Source of the DNA: Taenia hydatigena | Taxonomy: Eukaryota > Platyhelminthes > Cestoda > Cyclophyllidea > Taeniidae | DNA length: 64,000 nt | Reading direction: 5' to 3' | Assembly: GCA_036345935.2 (NCBI GenBank) | Contig: JADWOT020000002.1 | Location: 19,248,342-19,312,341, forward strand | In this document: one piece after another, positions 11,821 to 23,100 of the stretch | Numbering within the stretch: position 1 is the first letter of the stretch | Layout of the letters: each line of letters starts with the position of its first letter | Notes under the pieces: model-generated | What the model was told of the DNA's origin: nothing | Seen by the model: only the letters and a program-made list of their open reading frames with translations | Database searches by the model: none | Made by a program: the position numbers and the translations under genes

Positions 11821-12912
11821 ATGATGGGCGCAAGGAATGGTGAGTTGTTCATTACTTAACATTTCGCACCATGATCATGCTCGACTGCTGCTCTGCACAC
11901 ATTTTGCGTTGTCAGGTCTCTTTGTGAAGGTGGTCTTCAGCCTGATCACTGTCATCGCCGTGGTGATGTGTGAGCCACCCACAAAGACTGAACTGTCACA
12001 ATTTCATGAGGCTCATTTGGAAGTTCGCGAAAATGTGCAGCCTACTGCCAGCAATATGCGACTAATGGTGAGTCCATTCCTAACACCTTCGTGGTTGACT
12101 AGACATGTGTTGACACCATAATATGTTTTGCGTGTATAATGTTCTTTGCCTAGACCTATTCCAAAAAATTGGAGAATCTAGCAGATTCATGGACAGGTTG
12201 TGCAGTTTAAAACCTCCCGTTTCGTCGGCGTACCTTGGAGTTGTACAAAATACCATCGTCATCAGTGGCATAAAGCCACCTATTACTGAAGGCGTGTGCG
12301 CCTGGAAGAAAGAAGCCTAACAATACAATTATTACAACAACTCTTGCACAGGGTTTGTAGTCACTATACACAGGTGAGTAAATTGTGTGTGTAAGTGTGT
12401 GTGTGTGCTATTCATGATATGAGGAGTGTGGGTGCAATCCGAGCCACACAGCGAAGCCACTCACTCCTTACTACTGAGTGTCTACTTGAAATGCTGTGTG
12501 GGTAGAAGGGGTGTAAGCGAGTGAATTTATGTGCATTTTGATGTGGTATTGAATAGTCTGGTACGAGATGGTACGTCTTATCATGCCTTTTTTCTCTCAA
12601 CATGAACAGCCGGCACCAATGTGATGACATCATGCCTGGTTTACAGAATCCACAATGCTGATTGCGCGTAATTGCAGGCCTGGGTAAGTTTTGTTTCGTC
12701 TGATCATGTGACTGATGGAAAGCCTGTCGATACACTGCCATGTGCTCACTGCTTTAGGGGGAACCACAAAGGGCAGCGGCCGTTTGAGGAAGAAGCCAGC
12801 TGCGACCACTGCCATAAAAAAACAGAATTGTTTCCGCAACCAATGCGTCGAAAAGCAAAAAGGCCATCACGAAAGAATAACTGTTCTAGCCTGTGTGGTA
12901 TATAAGGACTAG
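11821..12912 (+). pseudogene. VAL (CAP/SCP-TAPS) pseudogene, copy B
   Basis: Exons 1 and 2 (11821-11839, 11916-12067) are intact and encode a signal peptide followed by the first CAP helix (an EAHLEVREN segment). The exon 2 donor is a good GTGAGT. Exon 3 (12154-12373) hits TAA at 12208-12210 after 18 codons because of a two-base loss, then has another indel and a TAA just after the GVCAWKKEA motif. Exon 4 (from 12610) has lost the VWA..TEVGCAMEQ region, and exon 5 (from 12758) is out of frame. Only the first ~75 residues could be made. AATAAA is at 13070-13075. The TATA position reads AATAAATA (11776-11783). Confidence 0.85.
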
Positions 12913-13119
12913 TTGTGTACCGCATGTACTGGTTGTGACCAAAATTATGTTCTACAAATTAATCGCCATCTCTCCATAAACCCTTGCTACACTTCTCTAC
13001 CTTTCTACCTTTTAAACTGTGTCACCTCTCGAGTATGTTTTCTTCATTTCCCACTCCTTCTTTTAGCAGAATAAATGCACTCAGACACACACATCTTGAT
13101 GAATGTTGCTAAAAGGAGA

Positions 13120-14265
13120 TGGTGTGTACGGCGTTTGGTGGAAAGGGCACCTTTTGAGGCGTAAGGTCGGGAGTACGGAGAAGGAGGTGATGAAGAGGTG
13201 AGGGTGCCAATGCTTTCAATTTGTCTCCATATTGCAGCATCAAATGAAAATACATTGCAAACAGGCCTGATGTTCAGAAAATGTCCGCTATGGAGAGCAG
13301 GGACTGGCTCAACTAATGAGTCGGCAGAGAGCGGTCATGGAAAGTTCGCTGCTTTCGGATTCATGGATGAATTACGTCTCAATGCATTGTTGGTAGGGAG
13401 TAAAGCTTATCATTATTAGAAAGGATCTAGGTAGTGGGCTATTGAGAACTGTGGTTGGACCCCAAACGGCTGCGTAAGCAAGAGTGTTATCAGTCAGTAT
13501 TCGCCTTACCCGCCTTTGCATCGAATGGAATGTTAATGCTCACATGAGCGTGAATTGTCGGGAAATTACTAAGTGAGGAGATTTGACATGTGTGCTCGTC
13601 AGAATGACAATGGAATAAGTTTATCAATGTGGTCATTTTTGCACTATTAAATTTCTAATTTTGCCGCATTTTGTTTAACAAAATTTGACCATAAATTTGT
13701 CATTTTACATATAGCCTGATGTGTAGATGTTATGTAGAATGAGCGGATGGATGGTTACATGGATGGCCAGTTGCAATGTCCAAGCAGGAGTATGAGGATG
13801 TGAGGCCTTGAGAACAACTTCCAAGCGTCAATTCGATGCGCATATTTTAAGCAGTTTAAAAGGCGGCGATGCTCAGATGATATGAGGTGAGGAGCAGCTT
13901 GATTCTGTGATGCCGGCAGAGGTCCTCCTACAACCCTTTACCAACACGCTGCTGGTCAACTGCTGTGTCAAGGACAATAAAGATGTCTCAGAGCAGTCAA
14001 TCTTCTCGCTCTAGGACAAGTTGCAAAAAGGAGGAGGCGAGTGATGTGATCCTCACATGAAAGTGTTTAATCAACGCCAGTAGCCATTGTCTGTCTATTC
14101 GAGTTTTAATAGTTGATTAGCTTATCCAGAATGTCAGTCGCATTACTAATATAACTTGTGTAGAAATTTTGTTTATAACCAATTAAAGAGTTAATCTAGC
14201 GGGGTTTAAAAATGATTAAATAGCTGTAAAGTGACGACTTGCCATGAAATAAACACAAATTTTGA
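13120..14265 (+). repeat. 3' flank type F2 of copy B
   Basis: This matches 43380-45175 downstream of E and a shorter inverted segment at 18540-18800 downstream of C. Landmarks are GGTGGAAAGGGCACC, GCAAGAGTGTT-T-AGTCGGT, TTGACCA-AAATTT, and GC-GAC/GGCAGAGGTCCTCCTA. A stretch of about 580 bases present in E is absent here near 13890. Confidence 0.75.
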
Positions 14266-14269
14266 GCCG

Positions 14270-16440
14270 CCTACATCCATTCCAAAAAAGTCCAGAAATG
14301 AGCCTCAAGCAGTAACTGTTGCCAAATTTATTGCTACGACACCACCTTTGCTATCTAAACGCCTTTAAATGTGCTCGCATTCAGCTACCACTCTCTCATC
14401 GAATAGCACATCAGCAGTACGATCACTAGGCCGTGTCTCACCTACTTATATTGCCTTACCCACCTAATTCGACTGTCCAATTAATTTGTAGTGCCCTCAA
14501 TAATCCACTAGTCAGCCAGACAGCCAGCCAGCTAGCCATGTTAATGTTCAAGTAAGAGGATTGATTCGGTTTTAAATAACTATTATCAAAGTTGTCAACT
14601 GACTGGAAGAAGGTGTCGGCGCAAGTGGGCTTCCTTAAAGGTAGTCATACACAGTAGATCAGATAGGAGAGAATTCGGTTTTTGCTTACTTCGGTAGCGT
14701 TCCCATATCACTACAATCAAGATTGCCCTCTGCTGCAGTCTAACAGCCACCATGTGGTATGTTAAGCTGCTGGAGAACCAAGGCAGACCAAATGATCCAC
14801 TCGGTTTTCTATCCAACCAAACAAGCAACAGTTTAAGGGGTATCATCTGTAGACAATGCATAAGTGTTCTACTCACATGTAGGTGATTTAGGCAAAACTG
14901 AGGCTTTTAAACACACTGTGAAAAAAAAGTTTTGACGATTGGAGCCTAATCAATTTATGTGCCATGTCCATGAAATTCGCTTACAGCAGTTGTGTAGGAA
15001 GCATTGGTAAAAGCACCCTGTGAAGGAGGGAAAGATAGGTGCTTCGAAGTGCGTAATGCCTGAAGCAACTGTCTATGTCTCGTAAAGTATTTTATTGCCA
15101 TGCAATCATCATGCCACCATTTGGGTCGATATGGAACAGCCAATTAACGGGTAGCCTCATGCTTTCATTGACACGGACAGCTATCACCGGAGTTATCCTT
15201 TTGCTTACCTTTCGCTGCCATGCACGCACGTGACGTTCAAGTCGTCGTCATCGTTGCTGCTCAAGCTGTTGAGTGGTTTAGCAGTCGGACCGCCCACTTG
15301 ACCAATAAACTATCCTAGTGACCAACAGTTTGAATAGGGATTATTCCTTGCCAGCAGCTATGACACGTTGCCTGCGTTCTCTGAATTGCGTAGACAGACT
15401 AGCATCTCGATTGGTTGATGGTGTCTATAACGAACTAATTGTTGGAAGTGACTGTGACTCCAGAATGATCAGCTCTTTAGCATATTGGTTCATTTAATGG
15501 TAACATCCTGCTTCACTTGGTTATCCAATGGGTACGTTAAGCTTCCAGCAATCTAGTAGCCAGTCAGTCTTTTAGATCGGATTCAAAAGCTGTTGTTGAT
15601 AGCCTGACTAGGTGATCAAGCAAATATCCATCTAACCAACAGTCCAAATTGGGATATGGATTGGTAACGGAAATGGCTTCACTAATATGACCTTTCAAGT
15701 GTGCTTCATCGCTTCTTTTCCTACATTCAAACAAGCCCTTAATTAGTAAAAATGAAACGTTTTGGAGTGAATTCCTTCACGCCGGATTGTAAGCTCGGAA
15801 GCCAGCGATCAAAGAATGTCGTTTTTGTTAATACCACTTTAATTCCAAATGACGAGAGCTGCGGGAATCCTCTTTACCGTGTCAGCAACTTTGCTCTAAG
15901 TTACATGAGAGAGCAAACTGCACTTCTCTCAACTAGTTTTGAGCACCAAACGGAGCAAATAAAGCAAAATGTAGTTCAAGTTGCTCTGATGTGGAAATGC
16001 AACAACTGATGCCAATGTTAAATGACCTCTACCTCGTTTATCTATTCGTCGGCACTCATGCAAATTTGATGCCTGGCCAATCACCCTAGTTTGCTTGCCA
16101 TTAATGTCATTTCGACGACCCTTTTCAGGGGCTGATGCAGTCGAATATAAAAGCAATTTGCAGGTGGAAGTGATCAAATGAGTTGTTGGACGCCCTTTCT
16201 TCACAATGCACCATACAAGTCAGAGTAGAATTATACTCATTGTAGCATTTGAATTCGGGATACCGACAAGTCAGTGTGAATCAAGCAGCGTAGCCTAGAT
16301 GAATAATGCCGACGACATTAAAGTGGTGAGGTATTCTTAGCGCTCGGACACATTAAAATGCTGGAATGGTCCCTTGTACTCTGCAACACATCTGCCATGT
16401 CTTACTGATGCTGGCATTTCGAATAAAAGGATTTGATAAG
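14270..16440. other. Spacer with no recognised feature
   Basis: Only short open frames on both strands; none resembles a known family by eye. This lies in the centre of the inverted repeat and has no mirror image. Confidence 0.5.
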
Positions 16441-16449
16441 TCCACTCTA

Positions 16450-17100
16450 ACGAAGTTGTTTTGTCAGACTACAAATAACATGCACGAGAGGCAGCCAATG
16501 GTAGTAGCTGTAGGTAGAGGTTTCCAAACGGTGCTGGACTTTTACTGAAATGACAGCTTTGAGCAACTGTAAGTGATCAATGGAGCAAGCGGGTGTAAGC
16601 GCATGTCTTGGAAGTGTTCGATGTCTTACTGACCGCAAGGCCAAATCATGACACCAGCTGACCGAGGCACTCGGTTCTGGTCTTGCGCTTGTTGCATGAA
16701 GGTCAGTCGCACATGCTTCATTCCTTCTTGTCAAGCAGCTAAGGTCATTTAAGGACAGTTTACGCCATAACAGTTATAGCACGAGCATGGGGTGAAGTGA
16801 AGCTGCAGAATGCTATTACTGCAAAGCATCATTGCGCATTGGAACTCTGTGCTTGGTTTGCTGACTGGAGGCAGTCGATGGGAGTGGACGCTAAACATTT
16901 CAAGTCCTCTCTGGAGACTGGTTCATGGCACACTAATTTTATTTTCCTTTCCCCCTCTCCCACTTGCTGTCCTGTTGGAAAAGAGTGGCGAATCGCGATG
17001 GTAATTGCCTCAAGGCCTTAAAGATGAGAGCAAGGAGGAGGTTTACATAACTGCTCTTCAAAGTAGACTGTGCGTTCACTCAGGATGCAAGCAAAAGCAC
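16450..17100 (+). repeat. Orphan F1-type flank without a VAL gene
   Basis: This matches 7780-8200 and 28790-29480: GCAGCCAATGG, TTTCCAAACGGT, TGACAGCTTTGAG, GTCTTGCGCTTG, TTGGTTTGCTGACTGGA-GCAGTCGATG, and TGCTGTCCTGTTGGAAAA. No CAP exon is readable upstream, so it looks like the remains of a lost unit. Confidence 0.65.
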
Positions 17101-17990
17101 GGCATTGTGCTACGTCGGTGAAGGGAATCGACATGAATTTCCCACTGCACTGCTTACCTGTAAGTGTCAAAGTCAAAGGGACGGATTACTCACTCTCATC
17201 ACCCTGACCAACCTTTTTACGCCCATCTAACCACCTCTAGTCCGCACAATGCCCGTCTCTCAGTTACTGTTGCCACACTTCCCTAGTGTGCGTACATCGT
17301 TATGCACTTGCCCACAGTGACTGCAATGCCTCGAACCGTGTCGAATGCGTGGCCAAATCATACCATCAGGTAGCCAAAATACCTTAGTCAGTTGATTAAC
17401 TCGCCACATGTTCAGAGTTAGATAATACGTCATTTGTCCCAGATAATCACTCAGACCCTTATCCAGAGGTCGATTCTTACGGCACTTAACCCTAAAATTT
17501 TACTCTGAATTCAGACAATGGGTCCAATTTCACGTCTTTTTGCCTGCATATTGACCAGGGGTCTAGTATTGCTCCGTTCTTCTCCATTCGCACTTATTAT
17601 CTTGCTGTGAATAGGTGGCGGATTGCAATGGTGATTGAACGAAAGTCATGCTTTTAGGTTTCAGTCTGAGCTTTTCTGACCAGAGATGACCCCTTGTATC
17701 TACTAAGTAAAAGTTGCAGCTTGTTAAAATGGAGTCAAAGTTCAGTGCTATAGACCCACTCCGTTCTCATCTTTGTCAATGCCCACCACTCACGCTTCAC
17801 CATAGAATGCAAGGAATAACACAGTGTGGATGTAGAGAGGGGCCCACTTCACCAACATATCAACAGGTAATTCCTTTGTACCTTGAGTCCATACTATTTT
17901 GTGAGAAGACAAGACAGTGACTGAGATTCGCAAAGTTTGTTGCTAAGAGGACGTAGACATTTGGCTGCACAATCACACAGCAAAGTACAA
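17100..17990. other. Spacer with no recognised gene
   Basis: Short weak similarity to F1 continues around 17560-17650. Otherwise nothing recognisable on either strand. Confidence 0.4.
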
Positions 17991-17999
17991 TTAATTGTC

Positions 18000-18345
18000 T
18001 GCATTGCTAATAGAGTGCAACACTACACCAATGGAAGGGGTGGATTTCGCTGCAAGTCCACAGAGGGGCATAGGAACCACAGCACAAATAATGAAAGTGT
18101 TTGATCCTTACGAATGTGGTGGGAATGACACGTAGACAGAGTAAAAGTTGCTGGTAACGTTGCAACGTAAGTGGAGATTGACGGCTCGAAGTAATTGTGG
18201 CATCACGGATTGCTTGCCTTAAGTGAGGAAAGAAGTGACACTTTCTGAGGCAGATTTGCAAACAGGATGAGTGAGGTTAGTAAGACTGTCTGCATCTTAA
18301 GCTGTTTTTAAAGCAAATAATAACATACGTCGCGAAGTGAGCGTA
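18000..18345 (-). repeat. Diverged repeat, inverted copy at 48245-48565
   Basis: On the minus strand it reads through CATCCTGTTTGCAAATCTGCCTCA and further landmarks that appear on the plus strand at about 48290-48330. It holds an 84-codon minus frame; the other copy has several stops in the corresponding frame, so coding is not supported. The family is unknown. Confidence 0.6.
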
Positions 18346-18539
18346 GAAAGCGTACAATCTCTAATTGACTAACGAATGGCCTCGAAACCATGAGGTAGCC
18401 AAGGGCTTATTAAATTTACCACTTCTTTTAATATATATGAACATCGCAATAATTATAATAATTAGAACAAAATGCCTAGGTTTTTGCGGCTTTTTTGGAC
18501 AAAATATTGTATTCTGATCTCCTAAAATGCACTATTGTG

Positions 18540-18800
18540 CCATTTGTTCGACATTACCAATTAAGTTCTGTGTGATTTGGTCCCTGCTCTTCATAGAGGA
18601 CATTTTTTGAGCAGCAAGCCTATTCGCCATGTGCTCCCATTTCATGCTGCATTACAGAGAAGAACTCTTAACGTTGGCGCTGGCTCTATAGCTCGTGGGC
18701 TTCTATTCGTAAAGCAAACACGTTTCCTTTTTCTTCTCCTTCACCGCGCACATTGCTATCTCTCAGACCCTCACCTTCTCATCACCCTTTGCTCCTCACT
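18540..18800 (-). repeat. 3' flank type F2 of copy C
   Basis: Read on the minus strand this matches 43420-43670 behind E: GTGGGGCGTAA, GGGTGATGAGAAG, CACGAGCT-TAGAG-CAGCGCCAACGTTAA, and ATGAAATGGGAGCACAT. Copy A, which shares the 5' half of C almost perfectly, instead has the unrelated flank F1. Confidence 0.75.
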
Positions 18801-18871
18801 ACCATCGTTACGCCCCACAAGTTGCTTTCTCCTCATAGCCGCATTCATCAAGAGATGTGAGTTCGTGTGTA

Positions 18872-18877
18872 TTTATT
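18872..18877 (-). terminator. Polyadenylation signal of copy C
   Basis: TTTATT on the plus strand (AATAAA on the minus strand), about 160 bases after the TAA at 19035. Confidence 0.55.
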
Positions 18878-19034
18878 TTGTCAAAACGGCAAAGTAAAAA
18901 CAAAAAAGACATACCAGCGAATTGGCAAAGCTTAAGAAGTGGAAAAGTGGAAAAACGTGGTGAGAGTACTTGGAGAAATGGCGACCGATCCGCAGCACAT
19001 AATTTTGGCTGCAGCCAGTACAGATAGCACGCAA

Positions 19035-20155
19035 TTACTCCTTATACACCACAAAGGCTGGAACAGTTACATTTTTGTAATGGCTTTCCAGCTTTTCGAT
19101 GCATTGATTGCGGTAACATACCCATCCACTAGGGCATTGGCTGCAGCTAGGTCCTTGCTTGTATGGTAGCCGATACCATGAGTATCTAAATCTAAAGGAA
19201 TGCGCACGTAGCAGTGTATCGATAGGCTTCTCATTGGTCATACGATCAGATGAAACCAAACTTACGGAGGTTTGTAACCACACACAATCAAATATTGTGG
19301 ATTCTCTAAATTGGGCACAAGGTCATCACATCGTTCCATTGCACAGTCCACCTCAGTCGTGGTTGCCCACACCATCTGTTTAGGTAGAGAGAAAGGCATG
19401 ACAAGACGTACCATCTCGTACTAAACCATTCATCATCACACCATCATGCCCCTGAATCTACTTGCTTACACTTCTTCTATCCACACAGCAGTTCAAGTAG
19501 ACACTCAGTAGTAAGGAGTGAGTGGCTTCGCTGTATAGATTGGATCGCATCCACACTCTGCATGTCATGAGTAGCACACACACGCACACACACATACACA
19601 CACATACAATTTCCTCACCTGTGTGTAGTGAATACAGGACCCTGTGCAAGAGTTGTTGTAATAATTGTAGTGTTTAGCTTCTTTCTTCCAGGCATACACG
19701 CCCTCAATAATGTTTGGCTTTTCGCCACTAATAACGATGAAATTTCATGCAGCTACATGGTAGGGCCACATGAAATGAATTGGGAAGTTGCACTGCAAGA
19801 TCCAACTTTCTGCCAGACCCTCCAATCATTTTGAATACCTCTAGACAAAGAACATTTACACGCAAAACAGATTATGGTGCCAACACATGTCCAGCCATCC
19901 ACGCAGGTTTTGGGAGTGAACGTACCAATAGTTGCGTATTGCTGGCAGGAGGGTACACATTTTCACGAACCTCCCAATGAGCCTCAAGAAGTTGTTCTTG
20001 TTCGACCGGTGTGGGTAGATAACAGGCTACCATGGCGATGACAGTGATCAGGCTAAAGACCTGACACATCGAGAAGTGTGCAGAGCAAAAGTTGAGGGTA
20101 ATGATAGTGAGAGATGCTAAATAATGAACAACTCACCATTCCATGCGCATACCAT
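19035..20155 (-). pseudogene. VAL (CAP/SCP-TAPS) pseudogene, copy C (chimeric)
   Basis: Minus-strand exons are 20155-20137, 20060-19926, 19840-19619, 19375-19266 and 19191-19035. Exons 1-3 are the mirror image of copy A and carry the identical 17-base deletion and two TGA codons. Exons 4 and 5 are open, canonical in splicing, differ from A at many positions and end with a full-length tail like D (a Cys-rich SCSQCPSGW segment, then TVPAFVVYKE). So the gene is dead in its 5' half and apparently sound in its 3' half. The TATA box is at 20193-20200. Intron 3 has a longer CA/TG microsatellite than A. Confidence 0.88.
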
Positions 20156-23100
20156 CGTGGCAAAGGGGCCAGGAGGGCGAGATAAGCTCACCTATTTATA
20201 GGTGAAACATGGAGTGTGGTGTGATATGATTGGAAGTGGTGTAATCAAATAGTCTATGGCATCACATTGGTTGAGGTAATCTAACCCACTCATGGTCCAG
20301 GTCAAGCCGACTTAGAATTGCGGATCTGCTGATTAGGCTTGCTCTCATTTCACGTTTTTGATGTAATAACAGACACGATTTGCAGAGTAGGCGGATTTGA
20401 AATGACTCAAGTGTTCTGATCCTGACCATGTGATCCATAGGCACTGCAGTCACGTTTAGCCGCTTTCCGACAGTTCTAGTTCCAACAGACCAAATCACTG
20501 GCAGACAATCAGATTGCAGCAAATTTGAGGTTGTGCGAGCATTATCACATTTATGCAAAGATGATGGCGTTGGGTGATACCTTACCTCACTATTTTAAAT
20601 TTTACAATTTGTCAACACCTCACCCTCCATGATCACTAGTGCATTTTCTTTGCCACCAAATGTGCAATGGTTTCTTCCACTTAGTCTTCCATAGACAACA
20701 CTCAGAAATTTGGGAAGACTGCAATTTACCCACCGTGTTTATGACAGTTAGTGTCCCTCATTTGTCTCACTGCTATTGAATTAGGAAATGCCTAGTTCGA
20801 GGTAATTTGTGCAAGCGCGTGGCAAAAAAATGGCTATGGTAGGATTTACTGCATAGCCAACAACATCTTCTTTTTTAGACTGAAAAGAATCTCGATTAAA
20901 TTATCCTTCCCTCCACTTTACAAATGCTTAACTCCTGTCAATGCTTTATAGTGACAGTGTCGCGAGATGTCCCTTTGGCATTTGACACTGCTAAATGAAC
21001 TGTCCATGCAGTTAGGAGCCAGCAAGAGGAAATCTTTGGCGGCCTTTGCCTTGAGCCCTTCAGTTTCTTATTCAATGTGCCCATTACAGACTACCCAACG
21101 CTACCATTTATGCTGATGTGTTCAGTGTCACTGCAGAGAGCAATTTCTTCAATTCCACCAATATATTGAATGCCTTATCTCTTAATTAGTCAACTTTGGA
21201 GCGAGAAACCGCTTAATCATTTCTTTTATTTTTCATATCGTTGGCAGAAGAAGGGCTGTGAGAACAGTTGGCTGGGACACACTGAACTGAGTTGACTCAA
21301 ATGCGGTGAACAGTAGTGATAACCGTAGAGTGCAGGGTTTAATCGTCATTTGTCTGATATTGTTTTAAGCTTTGAACTGCTAAAATAAAAATATGGCATA
21401 AATGATGGGAGAATAAATTGTGTTGGGGACATGAGGGGACATGTAAGTAGAGACGTCGTCAGTGTGTGGATGTTGTACACAAAGCACCCTTCTTTGTCTA
21501 CTTAACTGTCTCTTCTCACTCTCTAGTGCTTGAGATCGCATGAGACGTGAATTTGCAAGATGAGATCATGTCTTCGTGGGATGAAGTGGAGTCGCTGGCG
21601 GTCGGTGATGGAGAACGGGTTTAGCAAAACGACCACAAGTCATATGATGGCTTTTGTGAAGTGTCGGCCTCGACTCTGAGCCTATAACCGCAGACGATGG
21701 GGGTTGGAAAGGGCGCTTGAGCAGGAATCTTCAATAAACAAAGTGAAGCTGTGCCGTGCAATATGGGAAGCAGACATGCAATTATGGTGATCTGTTGATC
21801 GTGTTAAACTATTAATTTTGATCTTTGTCCCTTCAAACAAACGATATCCATGTATCATACAATTTCACAAGGATTTTCGGAAGAATAGCAGTTATGAGTT
21901 TGTGCATTCATCAAACATATGATTTGTGGAAGTAATGGCAAGGCTTTCCTGGGTAATCACGTTATTTTAGTGGACATCATCTTCATGAAACAATAACAAT
22001 ATCATCAATAGTTAAACCTCAAAAATATTGTGGTTTCGTGAATCCGCCCTGATGGTAAAATCTGTCTCATCATCGTCTGCGCATCTGCGTAGAAATATGA
22101 TGGAGGCTTTGTGTAAGCAAACAATGACGCTGTTCTTATTTTGCTCCATCACCTAAAACTTATGCGAACTTGCTGTCTTCGGTGTCGTTTGCATGGATGT
22201 ACCAGACGCGACTAGCTGAACGCACCTGTAGATGACTGGGCACTGCAGTCACGTTTCGCGACGTTCTGGCAATTTTCGATCCATCAGACTAAATCAGTGA
22301 CACTCGATCAGATCACATCAAATTTGGGGTTGTGGGGGCATTACCACCTCTATATAAAGATGACGGCGATATATGATGTCCTACCTCACTCTTTCGAATT
22401 TTGCGTTTTTCCAACGCCCCACCCTCCATGATCACTATTGCACTGTTCCATGCCATAAAATGTGCAATAGTCTCTTCCACCCAGTCTTCAATTTGTTCAC
22501 TGCGTTGATTCCAGTTATTATTTCTCATTTGTATCAATGCATTGAATTTGACGACCTTTGCTTTCAGTCTTTCAGTTACTTATTCAATGCGCTTATTAGG
22601 GAATATCCAACCCTATGGTTTGCGCTGATGTGGCCGACGCCACTGCAGAGGTCTAAGTCTTCAGTATTTTACTGATAAATTGTATGCTTTATCTCCTTTA
22701 ATCAGTCAACATTCAAGCGAGGCAACCATCGGACCATTTCTTTACTTTTCATATATTTTGCGAAAGAGGGGCTGTCTAAGCCGTGAACGGGAACACACTA
22801 AACTGATTTAAGTCCGAATATGATGAACAGTAGTGATAACCGTTGAATTCACGTTTTGCTATCAGTTGTTTAACATTTTGTTGAGCTTCTAGTTGCTAAA
22901 ATAAGAAGTATGGCATAAACGTGCCACTGTGATGCGAGAATCAACTGTGTTGAGAACTCGAGAGGACGTAGAAATTGAGACGTCATCGCTGTATGAATGT
23001 TGTACATAAAGCACCTTTTATTATCCACCCAACCACCTCTTTCCGCCCTTTAGTTCTCGGGTTGTCACATCGAGAAATTGATTTACACAATGAAATCGTG

